Below are positions 61,440-64,000 of a stretch of DNA of 64,000 nucleotides, in pieces. Both the position numbers and the translations under genes were made by a program. This DNA is from JABFSA01 sp963827515. Its GTDB lineage: Bacteria; Acidobacteriota; Vicinamibacteria; Vicinamibacterales; UBA2999. Where the stretch lies: NCBI GenBank assembly GCA_963827515.1, contig CAWHBF010000021.1, positions 1-64,000 of the forward strand. Direction: 5' to 3'. The number at the start of each line of letters is the position of its first letter. Position 1 is the first letter of the stretch. Below the pieces are notes generated by a model. The model made no database searches. It saw only the letters and a program-made list of their open reading frames with translations, and was not told the DNA's origin.

Positions 61440-62419
61440 TTACGGCTTGGGGACGGCGGTGAGCTCGCGCCTCTGCCCCATGATCGTCTCGACCACGCGA
61501 TACGACGAGCCGTCGCCGCGCCCCCCAACCTCCGAACCGTCGCTGAAAGGGCTGACGGGGTGGAGGTCCGGTGTCCGGCTCGTCATCGGGTCGTCCGGCC
61601 GTCCGGACCGCGGGACCATCCAGATCTTCGCCTCGACGGCCATCGCTTCGGTCAAGCGCGCCACTTCCGTGGGGTCGACGGCAATCACGACTTCCTGTAC
61701 CGGACGCGTACGCGTCCGTGCGCCATCGGCGAGGGATGTCTGCACCATGGGGATCTGTCGCGTGGTCATCGCCTCCACGATGACGCCATTCTGCGCGATG
61801 ACCTGCACCGTCGCCTGTTTCTGCCAGTTCGAAAGTCTTGCTTCGAGGGCCAACTGGTCGGCGAAGACCCCACCGAAGTCAAAGGCCTGACCGCTACCGG
61901 CTCGTCCCCCGTCGATCGGCATCGTCGCCACCAGATCGAAACGATCGCCGGCGTGCAAACCATAGAGCCCGTCGACGTCGTCGGCTGGAACCCGAATAGC
62001 CCGCTTGCCTGCGGGAATGCCCGCCACGAGGCCTTCGCGCGTGCCGTCCGGCATGAAGTCGGCGTCGGTGAAGACGTACCCGGCGCCTTGTCGTGGTTGA
62101 GGACGCGGCCAATCACATCCGGTAACCGGGTGAGCATCTCCTTGGTCACCGCCCCCGGAGGCAGGTACACCACCGTGAGGCGAGCGTTTATCGGATCCCA
62201 GAAATGATCACGTGTGACGCGCGTGTACGCGGGGATCGATCGTGCGGGGGTCGGGACCGCCACCAGCCCCGCCATGGATGGTAACGCTGGACCAAAGATC
62301 GACAGGTTGCGAAGCACCGCCATCCACAGAACGATCAGGACAGCCGCCGCGCCAACAGCGATAGCAAACGGAATGAGCGGGCTCTTGGTACCCGGACGAC
62401 GAGGTGCCACGGCCCTCAC
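61440..62419 (-). CDS. cpaB: CpaB-type pilus assembly protein, one frameshift
   Basis: N-terminal membrane helix ('LIPFAIAVGAAAVLIVLWMA'), SAF-like domain 'LVAVPTPARSIPAYTRVTRD', 'HFWDPINARLTVVYLPPGAV', then after a shift near 62085 'YVFTDADFMPDGTREGLVAG', 'IPAGKRAIRVPADDVDGLYG', 'LHAGDRFDLVATMPIDGG' and 'VVIAVDPTEVARLTEAMAVE'. These follow CpaB/RcpC. The GTG start at 62419 overlaps the TadE stop. Confidence 0.88.
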
Positions 62420-63441
62420 TCGAATACCTCGCGACGCTGAATGGCTTGCGCAGAGACGAGCCTGCGAAATGGCCGAACGACGCGGCCGGCAAGCGCCAAT
62501 TGCCTTCCCAATCCATACACTCCCGCGTACGTCCCGACGGCCCCGCCGTCATCGAGCAGACCGCCCGGCGGGACGTTGGTCTCCTGGATCGATCCGTCAT
62601 CAGCCAGGATCGGGTTGGCAATGTTCGGTGGAATCGGGTCGGTCGCCGTCGGAGGGGAAGGTCTGAACCCGCTGAGCATCGCAGCCTGATAGGGATAGTT
62701 GACGCGAACGGCGGCGACGCCGCGTGTCGGAGACGGATCGGCGTCGAGGCCGCCGCAATCATCCTGGGCGGCCAGATAGACAAGGCTGAACGGCCCTCTC
62801 GCGGGGCAGTCATCGTCCTGTGACGGGCGAATCTCCTCCAGCACCGACACCCACGTGATCGATTCACCCGCGCCGTCGCTCGCATTGACGAGCGGAATGC
62901 CAACCGTCAAGCCCGTTGGACTGGCCTGACCATTGGGACCGATGGCGCTGCACGCAAGCCCCACGTCGTCGCTCAGCAGGGCGCCAGGGTAACGCACGAG
63001 ATTGGGGCGGGAGGGCTCGGTGATCATGAGGGAACGAAGAACCTGATTGACCACGGGCATCGCCGCAAAGTACCCGTCGGGATCGGGGCTCACGGCCGGA
63101 TCGCTGAAGTCAACCACCAGACATGCTGGATCGAACACGCGGCGTCTCAGGTCGACCAGGCAATCGACAGGTTCGTCGAGCGGATTGCAGGAGAGCGCGT
63201 AATCGAACGAGACGTTCGCTCGAATTGGAGCGACCGCCAGCTCGCGCGCGGCGACGCGGGCGGCGTCCTGGAGCACGTTCGCGCCGAACATGAGACGTCC
63301 GAACTCCACGGCTCCCGCGAGCATGAGGTAGAGCACGAGGGACACGAGGGCAAACTCGACGAGTGCCGCCCCCCGCTCCGCTCTCACGTCACCGCGACAG
63401 GCCGCGAACGCCTTCGCGCTGGGCCTGCGCGCGCCGTGCAT
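62416..63441 (-). CDS. TadE-like pseudopilin
   Basis: 341 residues. 'ERGAALVEFALVSLVLYLML', 'AGAVEFGRLMFGANVLQDAA' and 'RVAARELAVAP' are the TadE leader and helix with Glu at position +5 after the processing site. The rest is a long exported domain with paired Cys ('LSCNPLDEPVDCLVD', 'DDDCPARGPFSLVYLAAQDD'), longer than in typical TadE. Confidence 0.85.
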   Translation of the reverse strand: MHGARRPSAKAFAACRGDVRAERGAALVEFALVSLVLYLMLAGAVEFGRLMFGANVLQDAARVAARELAVAPIRANVSFDYALSCNPLDEPVDCLVDLRRRVFDPACLVVDFSDPAVSPDPDGYFAAMPVVNQVLRSLMITEPSRPNLVRYPGALLSDDVGLACSAIGPNGQASPTGLTVGIPLVNASDGAGESITWVSVLEEIRPSQDDDCPARGPFSLVYLAAQDDCGGLDADPSPTRGVAAVRVNYPYQAAMLSGFRPSPPTATDPIPPNIANPILADDGSIQETNVPPGGLLDDGGAVGTYAGVYGLGRQLALAGRVVRPFRRLVSAQAIQRREVFE

Positions 63442-63442
63442 C

Positions 63443-63814
63443 TTACCTGGCCGTCTCCAGGACGAGAGACGACAACGTGCCGTCGCTACCGACAGCTGTA
63501 CCCTGGCGCGGCGTGCCGTTGTTCGCGGTGATGGCGTTCACATCGAGCCCGATCCCGGTGGAGGAATTGCCTTCGTCGAATCCTTCAGCATTCGGCGAGG
63601 TCTCGATGATCCTCCCACTGACAACGGGCGCATTGTCTTCCGCGTGCGCACCCGGTAGTACTGCCGCCGCCGTGGCGAGCATGTCGTTGGTCTTGTGACC
63701 GAAGATCGACACGGTTGCGGCGCCGATGAGCGCCACCCCCGCCACGATCAGGGTGTACTCCACCAGCGCCGCACCCGCCTTGTCGGTCAACAGCCGTCGC
63801 ATCCGATTCACCAT
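63443..63814 (-). CDS. Flp-type pilin with C-terminal extension
   Basis: 123 residues. 'RRLLTDKAGAALVEYTLIVA', 'GVALIGAATVSIFGHKTNDM' is the Flp prepilin leader and helix with Glu at +5 (ALVEY). After about residue 50 a polar extension ('HAEDNAPVVSGRIIETSPNA', 'STGIGLDVNAITANNGTPRQ') roughly doubles the usual length. CAGGAGG stands 4 bases before the ATG. Start of the Tad operon in this window. Confidence 0.88.
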   Translation of the reverse strand: MVNRMRRLLTDKAGAALVEYTLIVAGVALIGAATVSIFGHKTNDMLATAAAVLPGAHAEDNAPVVSGRIIETSPNAEGFDEGNSSTGIGLDVNAITANNGTPRQGTAVGSDGTLSSLVLETAR

Positions 63815-63842
63815 GACCACCTCCTGCCTTTCGTCATTCACC

Positions 63843-64000
63843 TAGACCGCTTTTCGATTCGGCGTAGAGCGGAGGCTTTAGCCTCCGCGGACACGCGCAC
63901 GCTGAAGCGTGCGCTCTACGGCGAATCACAAACCGCTTTTTACAGCGCCACAGGGACACAAAGTCACAGAAAGAATCAAATTACTCTGTGTCTCTGCGAC
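63843..64000. repeat. Composite palindromic element, second copy
   Basis: From 63843: ACCGCTTTTCGATTCGGCGT then AGAGCGGAGGCTTTAGCCTC and CGCACGCTGAAGCGTGCG to CTCTACGG, then an unpaired AAACCGCT and arms CCACAGGGACACAAAGTCAC ... ACTCTGTGTCTCTGCG up to the window edge. About 90 percent of the central 90 bases agree with the copy at 54579. Confidence 0.7.

Overview
The window is high-GC DNA that reads like an uncultured Acidobacteriota of the Vicinamibacteria type (inference). The reasons are several DUF6152 proteins, a family of secreted proteins with a 'DGxPDLxGIW' motif, many c-type cytochromes, zinc-ribbon/CxxC small proteins, and dispersed palindromes around 'GTCCGCCTGAAGGCGGAC'. Many reading frames break by one base and then resume the same protein in another frame. 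This is concentrated at 1-9 kb and 37-48 kb and looks like uneven sequence quality rather than gene decay, so those genes are given as composite spans.

Layout. 1-12.5 kb: DUF6152 proteins and their GIW-motif partners, with DinB, cupin, OsmC and TraB/GumN genes between them, ending in a dihaem reaction-centre-type cytochrome. 12.47-29.86 kb: a segment bounded by two 28-bp direct copies of a tRNA-Thr 3' part. It holds universal stress proteins, a VIT-type transporter, a FixL-like haem-PAS histidine kinase, NTF2-like lipoprotein, several c-type cytochromes, a dihydroorotate-dehydrogenase-like enzyme and a multihaem cytochrome next to a cytochrome/beta-barrel fusion. 30-33 kb: a DUF6152 protein, an alpha/beta hydrolase and a substrate-binding protein. 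33-48 kb: a lipid/stress cluster resembling LitR/CarH light-response islands (TIGR01777, YbgA-like, acyl-ACP desaturase, cyclopropane-synthase-like methyltransferase, DUF1365, FAD oxidoreductase, DUF2177, MerR-B12 regulator), then a TonB-dependent receptor, peroxiredoxin-like protein, SDR/DUF2867, DUF1295 and a methyltransferase. 48-54.5 kb: outer-membrane protein, fasciclin, XRE-cupin regulator, SRPBCC, Dps-like, CPBP protease, GNAT and a PKD lipoprotein. 54.7-63.8 kb: a Tad/Flp pilus operon on the minus strand.

The most interesting signal is regulatory. Seven genes inside the 12.5-29.9 kb segment have sigma-54-like -24/-12 elements (GG-N10-GC, several close to the full consensus) and, near most of them, a GGGG-N6-CCCC dyad of the type best seen as GTGGGGAAACTTCCCCAC. 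With a FixL-like oxygen-sensing kinase in the same segment, this suggests a sigma-54, oxygen- or redox-responsive regulon carried on a tRNA-bounded island. The second is that all five DUF6152 proteins put two histidines exactly at the predicted mature N-terminus, which suggests a histidine-brace-like metal site.
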